DNA of 64,000 bases, from the NCBI RefSeq assembly GCF_000376565.1, contig NZ_BARG01000013.1, positions 44,948 through 108,947 on the forward strand. Direction: 5' to 3'. Shown piece by piece: positions 1-8,032 of the stretch. Position 1 is the stretch's first letter; the number at the start of each line of letters is the position of its first letter. The notes under the pieces are model-generated. The model made no database searches. It saw nothing but the letters and a program-made list of their open reading frames with translations, and was not told the DNA's origin. Made by a program: the position numbers and the translations under genes. This DNA comes from Streptomyces hokutonensis. Lineage in GTDB: Bacteria > Actinomycetota > Actinomycetes > Streptomycetales > Streptomycetaceae.

Positions 1-1505
1 GCCGCACGGAGACCATCAAGGTCGCCGGCGGTGCGTCCAAGAAGATCGTCGTCCGCGAGACCAACAACGGTCCGCTGCTGTCCGACCGCAACGACGAGCT
101 CGTGAAGGTCGGCAAGAAGGCCACCGTCGACACCGCGGCCCCGGACAGAGGCGACGGCTACGCCATCTCCCTGCGCTGGACCGCCGAGGACCCGGGCACC
201 ACCATGGACGCCGTCTTCGCCATCGACAAGGCGTCCGACTGGAGCGAGTTCCGCGCGGCCTCCACGAAGTTCGACGTGCCCTCGCAGAACCTCGTCTACG
301 CCGACACCAAGAACAACATCGGCTACACGCTGCCCGGAAAGATCCCCGTGCGCGGGAAGGGCGACGGCTCGCTGCCGGTGCCCGGCTGGGACTCCAAGTA
401 CGACTGGACCGGTTACATCCCGCAGGCCGCGCTGCCGTACGAGTACAACCCGAAGCGCGGCTACATCGTCACCGCGAACCAGGCGGTGATCGACAAGGAC
501 AAGTACCCGTACACGCTCACCACGGACTGGGGTTACGGCACCCGTAGCCAGCGCATCACCGATCTGATCGAGTCGAAGATCGGCGGCGGCGGCAAGATCT
601 CCACCGACGACATGCGGCAGATGCAGCTCGACGACAGCAGCGAGATCGCCAAGCTGCTGGTGCCCAAGCTACTGAAGATCGACGAGCCCGACCCGGACGT
701 GCGCCAGGCGCAGAAGCTCCTGGAGGGCTGGGACTACACCCAGGACGCCGACTCGGCGGCCGCCGCCTACTTCAACTCGGTCTGGCGCAACATCCTCAAG
801 CTCGCCTTCGGCAACAAACTGCCCAAGGAACTGCGGGTCAAGGGCCAGTGCATCTTCGTCTCGCCGGTCGACACGACCGGTCCCGCCGACGAGACCAACC
901 AGAAGGTGCGCGAGTGCGGCGAGCGCGACGCGGACCAGGCGCAGCCGGACGGCGGCGACCGCTGGTTCGAGGTCGTCCGCAAGCTCATGGACGACCCCAC
1001 CAGCGACTGGTGGACGACCCCCAAGTCGGGCACCCGCCCGGGCGCGAGCAACATGAACCAGCTCTTCAAGCGCGCCATGATCGACGCCCGCTGGGAGCTG
1101 ACCGCCAAGCTCGGCAAGGACATCGACACCTGGAGCTGGGGCCGGCTGCACCGCCTGTTCCTGAAGAACCAGACCCTGGGCACCGAGGGCCCCGCCCTCG
1201 TCCAGTACATCCTCAACCGCGGCCCCTGGAAGCTCAGCGGCGGCGAGGCCACGGTCAACGCCACCGGCTGGAACGCGGCCGGCGGCTACGGAGTGGTGTG
1301 GGTGCCGTCGATGCGCATGGTGGTCAACCTGGACAACTTCGACAAGTCCAAGTGGATCAACCTCACCGGCGCCTCCGGGCACGCCTTCAGCGCGCACTAC
1401 ACCGACCAGACGAGCAAGTGGGTCGACGGCGAACTGCTGCCGTGGTCCTTCTCGTCCAAGGCGGTCGACAACAGCACGAGCGACACCCTGGTGCTGAAAC
1501 CGTGA
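1..1505 (+). CDS. Penicillin acylase family protein, 3' part
   Basis: The reading frame is open from base 3, so the gene starts before the window; about 500 residues are visible. They belong to the beta subunit of an Ntn hydrolase of the penicillin/AHL acylase family, which cleaves an amide bond between an acyl chain and an amine, usually outside the membrane. Visible family signs are the RETNNGPLLS segment (the TxxGP motif), NLVYADTKNNIGY, GYIVTANQ and a C-terminal GGYGVVWVPSMRMV strand. The catalytic N-terminal serine of the beta subunit lies upstream of the window, so the substrate cannot be judged. A strong hairpin follows the stop codon. Family assignment is firm, specificity unknown. 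Confidence 0.85.
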   Translation, partial: RTETIKVAGGASKKIVVRETNNGPLLSDRNDELVKVGKKATVDTAAPDRGDGYAISLRWTAEDPGTTMDAVFAIDKASDWSEFRAASTKFDVPSQNLVYADTKNNIGYTLPGKIPVRGKGDGSLPVPGWDSKYDWTGYIPQAALPYEYNPKRGYIVTANQAVIDKDKYPYTLTTDWGYGTRSQRITDLIESKIGGGGKISTDDMRQMQLDDSSEIAKLLVPKLLKIDEPDPDVRQAQKLLEGWDYTQDADSAAAAYFNSVWRNILKLAFGNKLPKELRVKGQCIFVSPVDTTGPADETNQKVRECGERDADQAQPDGGDRWFEVVRKLMDDPTSDWWTTPKSGTRPGASNMNQLFKRAMIDARWELTAKLGKDIDTWSWGRLHRLFLKNQTLGTEGPALVQYILNRGPWKLSGGEATVNATGWNAAGGYGVVWVPSMRMVVNLDNFDKSKWINLTGASGHAFSAHYTDQTSKWVDGELLPWSFSSKAVDNSTSDTLVLKP

Positions 1506-1523
1506 CCCGCTGACATCAGAAAC

Positions 1524-1549
1524 GGCCCTCCACGCGCGCGTGGAGGGCC
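1524..1549. terminator. Bidirectional terminator between convergent genes
   Basis: An 11-bp perfect stem (GGCCCTCCACG) with a four-base loop lies between two convergent stop codons, 18 bp after the acylase gene and just before the cyclo-ligase gene end. A short T-run follows on the plus strand. It probably ends transcription from both sides. Confidence 0.8.
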
Positions 1550-1552
1550 ATT

Positions 1553-2173
1553 TCAGTTCCCGGGGAACCGGTGCACGCCGCCCGGTGTCACCGCCGCCCG
1601 CACCGGCCGGTCGTGCGCCTCCGCCGGGACGCTCGCGACGACCTCGAAGTCGTAGAGCAGCACCACCAGCGCGGGATGCGCGCCCGCCCGCTCCAGCCGC
1701 GCCAGCACCCGGTCGTACGACCCCCCGCCGCGCCCCAGCCGCATCCCGCGCCCGTCGACCGCCAGACCGGGCAGCAGGACGACGTCGGCCGCCGTCACGG
1801 CCTCCGGGCCGAGCCGCTTCCCGGACGGCTCGAACAGGGCCATCTTTCCGCCGTGTTGGACCCGGTCGAGCGAGCCCTCGCCGTCGTAGGCGCCCCAGTC
1901 CAGGTCGTTGTCCGGGAGGAGCACGGGGAGCAGGACGTCGACGTCCCGCGCGCGGAGCGCGTCCAGCAGGGCGAGCGTTCCCGGTTCGCCCCCCACGGAG
2001 ACGTACGCCGCCACCGTGCGCGCGTGCGCCAGCTCGGGCAGCTCCAGCGCGCGATCGGCGAGCGCGGCGGCGGCTTCCCGCACGTCATCGGCCGTCAACC
2101 TGTTCCTCACCGCGAGGAACTCTCGTCGCAACATTCGCTTGTCAGGCTCGGCTTCATGTCCTAGGTGACGCAC
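1553..2173 (-). CDS. 5-formyltetrahydrofolate cyclo-ligase
   Basis: Cytosolic enzyme (EC 6.3.3.2 family) converting 5-formyl-THF to 5,10-methenyl-THF with ATP, returning a stored folate to one-carbon metabolism. The signature GMRLGRGGGSYDRVLAR near residues 143-159 is the phosphate/folate-binding loop; the N-terminal KRMLRREFLAVRNRL and the YVSVGGEPGT segment also fit. I chose the GTG at 2173 (about 206 residues, normal size), which has a GGTGGG sequence just upstream. An ATG at 2206 would add 11 residues. It is divergent from galU with about 90 bp between, so the two may share a promoter region. Confidence 0.85.
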   Translation of the reverse strand: MRHLGHEAEPDKRMLRREFLAVRNRLTADDVREAAAALADRALELPELAHARTVAAYVSVGGEPGTLALLDALRARDVDVLLPVLLPDNDLDWGAYDGEGSLDRVQHGGKMALFEPSGKRLGPEAVTAADVVLLPGLAVDGRGMRLGRGGGSYDRVLARLERAGAHPALVVLLYDFEVVASVPAEAHDRPVRAAVTPGGVHRFPGN

Positions 2174-2266
2174 AGGTCCCACCCGTATCCTTTCCAATGT
2201 GCTCATATGAGAGCGTATTAACCGGAGCCACAGATTCTGCACAAAGGCACCGGATAGGGTTCGGGT

Positions 2267-3169
2267 ATGACTCAGTCGCACCCCAGGATCAGCAAGGCTG
2301 TCATTCCCGCAGCCGGTCTCGGCACCAGGTTCCTGCCGGCCACGAAGGCAACTCCCAAGGAGATGCTGCCGGTCGTCGACAAGCCCGCGATCCAGTACGT
2401 GGTCGAGGAGGCCGTGTCGGCGGGGCTCGACGACGTACTCATGATCACCGGACGCAACAAGCGCCCCCTCGAGGACCACTTCGACCGCAACTACGAACTC
2501 GAATCGGCCCTCCAGAAGAAGGGCGACGCGAGCCGGCTGGCCAAGGTCCAGGAGTCCAGCGACCTCGCGACCATGCACTACGTCCGCCAGGGCGACCCCA
2601 AAGGCCTCGGCCACGCGGTGCTGTGTGCGGCCCCGCACGTCGGTCACGAGCCCTTCGCCGTCCTCCTCGGGGACGACCTGATCGACCCCCGGGACCCCCT
2701 CCTCGCCCGCATGGTCGAGGTCCAGGAGCAGCACGGCGGCAGCGTCGTCGCCCTCATGGAGGTCGCGCCCGAACAGATCCACCTCTACGGGTGCGCGGCT
2801 GTGGAGGCCACCGCCGACGACGACGTCGTCAAGGTCACCGGCCTGGTGGAGAAGCCGGAGGCCGCCGACGCCCCGTCGAACTACGCGATCATCGGCCGCT
2901 ACGTCCTCGACCCCCACATCTTCGGCATACTGCGCAAGACCGAGCCCGGCCGCGGCGGCGAGATCCAGCTCACCGACGCCCTCCAGCAGTTGGCCGACGA
3001 CGAGAAGGTCGGCGGCCCCGTGCACGGCGTCGTCTTCAAGGGCCGCCGCTATGACACCGGCGACCGGGGCGACTATCTGCGTGCCATTGTCAGACTCGCG
3101 TGCGAACGTGAAGACCTGGGCCCGGACTTCCGCGCCTGGCTTCGCAGTTACGTAGCCGAGGAGATGTAG
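2267..3169 (+). CDS. galU: UTP--glucose-1-phosphate uridylyltransferase
   Basis: Makes UDP-glucose from UTP and glucose-1-phosphate (EC 2.7.7.9), the cytosolic donor for cell-wall sugars, glycogen and trehalose. The 300-residue length is typical. The nucleotide-binding signature GLGTRFLPATKATPKEMLP lies at residues 18-36, with VDKPAIQYVVEEA after it, the LGDD metal site, and EKP near the sugar site. It is first in a run of plus-strand genes (MoeA-like gene 5 bp downstream, then moaC, mog, rimJ) and is probably co-transcribed with them. The galU-moeA linkage is conserved from Streptomyces to Mycobacterium and Corynebacterium. Confidence 0.95.
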   Translation: MTQSHPRISKAVIPAAGLGTRFLPATKATPKEMLPVVDKPAIQYVVEEAVSAGLDDVLMITGRNKRPLEDHFDRNYELESALQKKGDASRLAKVQESSDLATMHYVRQGDPKGLGHAVLCAAPHVGHEPFAVLLGDDLIDPRDPLLARMVEVQEQHGGSVVALMEVAPEQIHLYGCAAVEATADDDVVKVTGLVEKPEAADAPSNYAIIGRYVLDPHIFGILRKTEPGRGGEIQLTDALQQLADDEKVGGPVHGVVFKGRRYDTGDRGDYLRAIVRLACEREDLGPDFRAWLRSYVAEEM

Positions 3170-3174
3170 CAACG

Positions 3175-4497
3175 TTGAGCACCGCCGCGACCCGCACCAC
3201 AGGACCCGACCACCTCTGGACGGTGGACGAGCACCTGGAGGACATCCTCGCGACCGTCCGCCCCCTGGAACCCATCGAGCTGCAACTGCTCGACGCCCAG
3301 GGCTGCGTCCTGGTCGAGGACATCACGGTGCCGGTCTCGCTCCCGCCCTTCGACAACAGCTCGATGGACGGCTACGCGGTGCGGGTCACGGACGTCGCGG
3401 GCGCGAGCGAGGAGTACCCGGCCGTCCTCACGGTCGTCGGTGATGTCGCGGCGGGCCAGGCCGACCTCCTCCACGTGGGCCCCGGCCAGGCCGCCCGCAT
3501 CATGACCGGCGCCCCGCTGCCGCCCGGCGCGGAGGCCGTCGTCCCCGTGGAGTGGACCGACGGAGGCCTCGGCGAGGGCCCGGTCACCGGCATGCGCGCC
3601 CGCAGCCAGGCCCCCGAGACGGCCGGCGGTCACGTGCACGTCTACCGCTCGGCGGAGGCACGCGCGCACGTACGCGCGAAGGGCAGCGACGTGAAGGCCG
3701 GCGACCGCGCCCTGGACGCCGGCACGATCCTCGGCCCGCCGCAGATCGCCCTGCTCGCCGCGATCGGCCGCGGCACGGTCCGGGTCCGCCCCCGCCCGCG
3801 CGTGGTCGTCATGTCCACCGGCAGCGAACTCGTCCAGCCCGACGAGCAGTTGGGCCCCGGCCAGATCTACGACTCCAACAGCTTCGCCCTCACCGCCGCC
3901 GCCCGCGACGCCGGAGCCATCGCCTACCGGGTCGGCGCCGTCGCCGACGACGCCGACACCCTCCGCTCCACCATCGAGGACCAGCTCGTCCGTGCCGACC
4001 TCCTGGTCACCACCGGCGGCGTGAGCGTCGGGGCGTACGACGTCGTCAAGGAAGCGCTGTCCTCCGTCGGCGACGAGGACGAGGAGGGCGCCGGGATCGA
4101 CTTCCGCAGGCTCGCCATGCAGCCCGGCAAACCCCAGGGTTTCGGCTCCATCGGCCCCGACCACATCCCGCTGCTGGCCCTCCCCGGCAACCCGGTGTCG
4201 TCGTACGTCTCCTTCGAGTTGTTCGCCCGCCCCGCGATCCGCACCCTGATGGGCCTCGACGACGTCCACCGCCCGAGAACCCGCGCCACCCTCACCACCG
4301 ACAAGGCGCTGACCTCGCCCAAGGGGCGTCGGCAGTTCCTCCGTGGGTCGTATGCCGACGGTGAAGTGACCCCCGTAGGGGGCGCCGGATCGCACCTGGT
4401 CGCGGCCCTCGCGCTGGCCGACGCGCTGATCGTCGTCCCCGAGGACGTCGAGTCCGTCGAGCCCGGCACCGAGGTCGAGGTGGTCCTGCTCGGCTGA
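3175..4497 (+). CDS. Gephyrin/MoeA-like molybdopterin molybdotransferase (Glp-type)
   Basis: MoeA/gephyrin E-domain family, 440 residues. MoeA inserts molybdate into adenylylated molybdopterin to finish the cofactor. Visible motifs are [13 protein letters not shown] near residue 62, [49 protein letters not shown] and [16 protein letters not shown], so the fold and active site look complete. The start is TTG at 3175, 5 bp after galU; GAGGAG lies upstream inside the galU end. moaC and mog downstream support cofactor synthesis. The galU-moeA-rimJ-sepX order is also that of corynebacterial Glp, a MoeA homologue that works in cell division with a membrane receptor. The protein may therefore do one or both jobs; sequence alone does not decide. 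Confidence 0.88.
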   Translation: MSTAATRTTGPDHLWTVDEHLEDILATVRPLEPIELQLLDAQGCVLVEDITVPVSLPPFDNSSMDGYAVRVTDVAGASEEYPAVLTVVGDVAAGQADLLHVGPGQAARIMTGAPLPPGAEAVVPVEWTDGGLGEGPVTGMRARSQAPETAGGHVHVYRSAEARAHVRAKGSDVKAGDRALDAGTILGPPQIALLAAIGRGTVRVRPRPRVVVMSTGSELVQPDEQLGPGQIYDSNSFALTAAARDAGAIAYRVGAVADDADTLRSTIEDQLVRADLLVTTGGVSVGAYDVVKEALSSVGDEDEEGAGIDFRRLAMQPGKPQGFGSIGPDHIPLLALPGNPVSSYVSFELFARPAIRTLMGLDDVHRPRTRATLTTDKALTSPKGRRQFLRGSYADGEVTPVGGAGSHLVAALALADALIVVPEDVESVEPGTEVEVVLLG

Positions 4498-4559
4498 GCA
4501 CTCCTGGTTGGCGGTACCGTGTCGCGCACAACACGCCCGGACCGGGAGCGCCACACAGC

Positions 4560-5072
4560 ATGACTGAGCCTTTCCGGGGGGACACCCCCGGACCCCTTGA
4601 GCAGGACCGCCTCACGCACATCGACGACGCGGGCGCCGCCCGCATGGTCGACGTGTCCGGCAAGGACGTGACCGCACGCACCGCCACCGCCAGCGGACGC
4701 GTCCTCGTCTCGCCCCGCGTGGTCGAACTCCTGCGCGGCGAGGGGGTCCCCAAGGGCGACGCCCTGGCCACCGCGCGCATCGCGGGGATCATGGGCGCCA
4801 AACGCACTCCCGATCTGATCCCGCTCTGTCACCCGTTGTCGGTGTCGGGTGTGAAACTGGATCTGTCGGTCGCGGACGACGCCGTACGGATCCGGGCCAC
4901 CGTGAAGACGACGGACCGCACGGGCGTCGAGATGGAGGCCCTCACCGCGGTCTCCGTCGCCGCGCTCACCGTGATCGACATGGTCAAGGCGGTCGACAAG
5001 GGAGCGGTCATCACGGACGTACGCGTGGAGGAGAAGACGGGCGGCAAGTCGGGGGACTGGAGCCGGACATGA
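4560..5072 (+). CDS. moaC: Cyclic pyranopterin monophosphate synthase
   Basis: Second step of molybdenum-cofactor synthesis: converts the MoaA product (3',8-cyclo-GTP) to cPMP (EC 4.6.1.17), as a cytosolic hexamer. 170 residues, typical. Visible family motifs are [36 protein letters not shown] with the active-site histidine, [21 protein letters not shown] and the conserved AVDKGA near the C-terminus. The first 20 residues are a variable extension. It starts 62 bp after the MoeA-like gene, and its stop codon overlaps the mog start (ATGA), so the two are translationally coupled. Confidence 0.95.
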   Translation: MTEPFRGDTPGPLEQDRLTHIDDAGAARMVDVSGKDVTARTATASGRVLVSPRVVELLRGEGVPKGDALATARIAGIMGAKRTPDLIPLCHPLSVSGVKLDLSVADDAVRIRATVKTTDRTGVEMEALTAVSVAALTVIDMVKAVDKGAVITDVRVEEKTGGKSGDWSRT

Positions 5073-5611
5073 GCCCCGACGATCCGGCCGGCGGTGCGCT
5101 GCCCGCGCCGTACCGGGCACTGGTGGTCACCGCCTCCAACCGCGCTGCCTCCGGGGTCTACGAGGACAAGGGCGGCCCCCTGATTGCCGTCGGCCTCAAG
5201 GGCTTCGGCTTCGCGGTCGAGGGACCGCAGGTGGTCCCAGACGGCCGCCCGGTCGAGGCCGCCCTGCGCGCCGCCGTGGACGCCGGTTACGACGCCGTCG
5301 TCACCACCGGCGGCACCGGCGTCTCGCCCACCGACCGCACCCCCGAGGCCACCCGCGCGGTCATCGACTACGAGGTGCCGGGCATCGCCGAGGCCATCCG
5401 CGCGTACGGCCGGGAGAAGGTGCCGACCGCGGCGCTCTCCCGTGGCCTGGCCGGGGTCGCCGGGCGCACACTGATCGTCAACCTGCCGGGTTCCACCGGC
5501 GGGGTGAAGGACGGCCTCGCCGTCCTGGAACCCCTGCTGGCGCACGCCGTCGACCAGATCCGAGGCGGCGATCACCCCAGACCCGCCGACACCAGTGGGG
5601 GTGCGAGCTGA
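5069..5611 (+). CDS. mog: MogA/MoaB family molybdopterin adenylyltransferase
   Basis: Activates molybdopterin with ATP so that MoeA can load molybdate. 180 residues. The MoCF-binding signature is visible as [19 protein letters not shown] followed by [13 protein letters not shown] and [19 protein letters not shown]. The start ATG overlaps the moaC stop; the stop (TGA 5609-5611) overlaps the proposed CTG start of the next gene. Together with moaC and the MoeA-like gene it forms most of the late part of the cofactor pathway; moaA, moaD and moaE are not in this window. Confidence 0.92.
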   Translation: MSPDDPAGGALPAPYRALVVTASNRAASGVYEDKGGPLIAVGLKGFGFAVEGPQVVPDGRPVEAALRAAVDAGYDAVVTTGGTGVSPTDRTPEATRAVIDYEVPGIAEAIRAYGREKVPTAALSRGLAGVAGRTLIVNLPGSTGGVKDGLAVLEPLLAHAVDQIRGGDHPRPADTSGGAS

Positions 5612-6246
5612 ACAGCCCATCCTGGCCCGCCGTACTGGCGGACGGCGACATCGTCCTGAGGCCGATAAAACTCCGCGACCAGCGGGACTGGCGCGAGGTC
5701 AACCGGCGCAACCGGGACTGGCTGCGCCCCTGGGAGGCGACCATTCCGCCGCCCACGCCCAGCGGACCGATCGCACACCGGCCGACCTACCGCCAGATGG
5801 TCAGACACCTGCGCTCCGAGGCGAACGCGGGCCGGATGCTGCCGTTCGTCATCGAGTACCAGGGGCGCCTGGTCGGGCAGTTGACGGTCGCCGGGATCAC
5901 CTGGGGCTCGATGTGCTCGGGCCACATCGGCTACTGGGTGGACGAGTCGGTGGCCGGGCGCGGAGTGATGCCGACGTCCGTGGCACTCGTCGTCGACCAC
6001 TGTTTCCGGGCGGTCGGACTGCACCGCATCGAGGTCTGCATTCGCCCGGAGAACGGCCCCAGCCGCCGGGTCGTCGAGAAACTCGGATTCCGTGAGGAGG
6101 GGCTTCGGCCCCGTTATCTCCACATCGACGGCGCCTGGCGCGACCATCTCGTCTTCGCGCTCACCGCGGAAGAGGTCCCCGAAGGGTTGCTGGCCCGCTG
6201 GCAGCGGGCGCGTTCCCGGAGCACACCGCACGACAATCCCGCGTAA
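5608..6246 (+). CDS. RimJ/RimL-type GNAT N-acetyltransferase
   Basis: Acetyl-CoA dependent N-acetyltransferase of the ribosomal-protein RimJ class, about 212 residues. Family pattern: GDIVLRPIKLRDQRDWREVNRRNRDWLRPWE near the N-terminus, IGYWVDESVAGRGVMPTSV as the acetyl-CoA loop, and the C-terminal NGPSRRVVEKLGFREEGLRPRYL. The conserved N-terminal strand lies upstream of the first in-frame ATG (5797), so translation must begin earlier. No ATG or GTG is available there; I chose CTG at 5608, overlapping the mog stop as CTGA. Its place between mog and sepX mirrors the mycobacterial galU-moeA-rimJ-sepX order; its true substrate is unknown. Confidence 0.85.
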   Translation: MNSPSWPAVLADGDIVLRPIKLRDQRDWREVNRRNRDWLRPWEATIPPPTPSGPIAHRPTYRQMVRHLRSEANAGRMLPFVIEYQGRLVGQLTVAGITWGSMCSGHIGYWVDESVAGRGVMPTSVALVVDHCFRAVGLHRIEVCIRPENGPSRRVVEKLGFREEGLRPRYLHIDGAWRDHLVFALTAEEVPEGLLARWQRARSRSTPHDNPA

Positions 6247-6462
6247 CGGGGAGCCTGTTGGGCCCGGAAGCACGGATCCCCGGAAATGGAATAAGTGTTC
6301 GAAAGTGATCGACGGATGACCGGCTTGGGGCAATGAATTCGCCAACTCCGCGGCCTGTTGATCGCATCGGTCACAAAAAAAGCTCGAAATATCAGCCAGA
6401 TCGTGCGACACACCGGCTCAATTGGCAGATGGCCTCACGCAAACCCCTCTACCGTGTGAGGC

Positions 6463-7824
6463 GTGAGCAGCAGCGGCCTCATCTACGCAGTCATTGTCGG
6501 GGCCTGGGCCGCCTACTTGGTGCCGATGTGGCTCCGTAGGCAGGACGAGCTGAACGAGGCCCGTCCGACGGAACGCTTCAGCACCGCCATCCGGCTGCTG
6601 TCCGGACGGGCGGGAATGGAGCGCCGGTACGCCAAGGACCTGCGGGCGCGCTCCACCGAGGAGGGGGAGCCCAGCGCCGTCGTGCCGGACGCCGTCACCG
6701 ACTCGGTGGACGTCCGGGCCTTCGCCATGCCCCCGGCCCGTCCCCAGGTGCACGCACAGGTCCGCCGGCCGGGCCCGGACCGGTCGGAAGCGGCGCGGGA
6801 GGCGGAGCGCGAGTCGGCGCGTGAACCCGCGCGCGAACCGGGTCGCGAACCGGGTCGCGAACCGGCGCGCGACCAAGCACGGGACCAGGCCCGCGACCAA
6901 GCACGGGGTCAGGCCCGGGACCAGACGGCCAAACCGGCACCCCAGCAAGCCTCCGCCCCCGCCCCGGCCTCCGCCCAGGCGTCCAAGACGGCCAAGCCCG
7001 GCCCCAAGTCCGCCCCCGCGTCCGCCCGTAGACGCGTCCCGGTCGGACGGCGTACGCCTGCCGAGGAAGCCGCCGCGGCGCGCGCCCGGCGGGTGAAGGT
7101 GCTCGCGCGCCGTCGTCGTACCACCGTGATGCTCTTCCTCGCCTTCACGCTCGGCGCGATCGTCGCGGCGGTCGGCGGGCTCGCCCTGCTCTGGGCGCCC
7201 GGTGTGCCGGCGGTACTGCTCAGCGGTTACATCGCCTACCTGCGCTCCCAGGAACGCAGCCGCTTCGCCTACCAGATGGACCGCCGCCAGGCCGAGGCCG
7301 CCGCGCAGCGGCTGAGGGAGCGTCAGCCGCGCCGACGCGCGACCGTGGACGCCGGCATCGACGACGCCGAGGAGGGACCCGAACCGGAGACGGACCCCGG
7401 GATGTCCGCCCTCGCTGCCGACCGCCGTGCCCTCGTCGAGCAGACCGACCATGCCGAGTGGGTCGACCAGCAGCGCGAACGGCAGCGTCGGCCGGGCCAG
7501 GGCGACAGCTGGGACCCCGTACCCGTACCCCTGCCGACGTACGTCACCGCACCGGTCGCCCCGCGCGCCACCTCCGACGTGGACCTCGGGGCGCCCGACG
7601 CGTGGAGCTCCGCGCGCTCCAGCTCGGTGGCGCCGGAGCACGAAGCACAGCAGGCGGCCCACGAGGAGGAGGCGGAGGACCTGTCGGACGACGACAAGGC
7701 GACGCCGGACGGCCGCACCGACGCCCGCCGCGCCGCCTCCGCCCGCCGGGCCCGTGAGCGCGGCCGTACCCCGCTGTTCGACCAGTACGAGGACGGCGAG
7801 CGGCCCCGCGCGGCCAACGAGTGA
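6463..7824 (+). CDS. sepX: Divisome membrane protein SepX (GlpR family)
   Basis: Actinobacteria-specific membrane protein needed in Streptomyces for cross-walls and sporulation septa, thought to stabilise the divisome. 453 residues: a short outside end, a membrane helix at about residues 4-22 (LIYAVIVGAWAAYLVPMWL), a conserved juxtamembrane part (RRQDELNEARPTERFSTAIR), a long disordered linker, and a hydrophobic hairpin near residues 222-266 (TVMLFLAFTLGAIVAAVGG, then a second helix) followed by an acidic/arginine-rich tail. The linker at bases 6821-6930 is a run of REPA/ARDQ-type tetrapeptides. The start is GTG at 6463. Homologues are the receptors of the gephyrin-like Glp protein, whose probable gene lies five genes upstream. 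Confidence 0.82.
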   Translation: MSSSGLIYAVIVGAWAAYLVPMWLRRQDELNEARPTERFSTAIRLLSGRAGMERRYAKDLRARSTEEGEPSAVVPDAVTDSVDVRAFAMPPARPQVHAQVRRPGPDRSEAAREAERESAREPAREPGREPGREPARDQARDQARDQARGQARDQTAKPAPQQASAPAPASAQASKTAKPGPKSAPASARRRVPVGRRTPAEEAAAARARRVKVLARRRRTTVMLFLAFTLGAIVAAVGGLALLWAPGVPAVLLSGYIAYLRSQERSRFAYQMDRRQAEAAAQRLRERQPRRRATVDAGIDDAEEGPEPETDPGMSALAADRRALVEQTDHAEWVDQQRERQRRPGQGDSWDPVPVPLPTYVTAPVAPRATSDVDLGAPDAWSSARSSSVAPEHEAQQAAHEEEAEDLSDDDKATPDGRTDARRAASARRARERGRTPLFDQYEDGERPRAANE

Positions 7825-7885
7825 CCAGGCAAGGAACGGATTTCCAAGCACCCTGAGGGGGATGCTAGAGTTTCACTCGTTGCAA

Positions 7886-7959
7886 GGGCCTGTGGCGCAG
7901 TCTGGTAGCGCACCTCGTTCGCATCGAGGGGGTCTGGGGTTCAAATCCCCACAGGTCCA
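7886..7959 (+). tRNA. tRNA-Ala (anticodon CGC)
   Basis: A full cloverleaf is visible: acceptor GGGCCTG/CAGGTCC with the alanine identity pair G3-U70, D arm GCGC/GCGC, anticodon stem CCTCG/CGAGG with loop TTCGCAT (anticodon CGC, reads GCG), and T arm TGGGG/CCCCA. Discriminator A is at 7959; CCA is not encoded. A TAGAGT -10-like sequence lies at 7866-7871. The 3' half of this gene from 7917 onward is the attL of the integrated element, so the present 3' end was supplied by the element and the gene stays functional. Confidence 0.95.
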
Positions 7960-7960
7960 C
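7917..7960 (+). other. attL, left attachment site of the integrative element
   Basis: These 44 bases, from the anticodon loop to the 3' end of tRNA-Ala plus one base, are repeated identically at 18915-18958. Identity stops at both sides (7916 C against 18914 A; 7961 C against 18959 A). This is the usual product of site-specific integration by a tyrosine recombinase into a tRNA 3' end. Confidence 0.95.
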
Positions 7961-7968
7961 CGCAGCTC

Positions 7969-8002
7969 AGAGCCCCAGACGGAGTGATCCGGCTGGGGCT
8001 CT
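7969..8002. terminator. Terminator after tRNA-Ala and the integrase gene
   Basis: Stem AGAGCCCCAG/CTGGGGCTCT with a 14-base loop and a short T-run, just right of attL. It replaces the original tRNA terminator that was pushed to 18967-19002 by the integration, and it also sits downstream of int on the minus strand. Confidence 0.75.
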
Positions 8003-8010
8003 TTGGTGCC

Positions 8011-8031
8011 GTACAGCAGCGAAGTACAGCA
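8011..8031 (+). repeat. Paired GTACAGCA motifs at the left element end (candidate integrase arm sites)
   Basis: GTACAGCA occurs at 8011-8018 and 8024-8031, 13 bp apart. The same pair, same orientation and same 13-bp offset, recurs at 18810-18830 near attR. Paired short repeats inside each att site are typical of tyrosine integrase arm-binding sites. Confidence 0.6.
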
Positions 8032-8032
8032 A

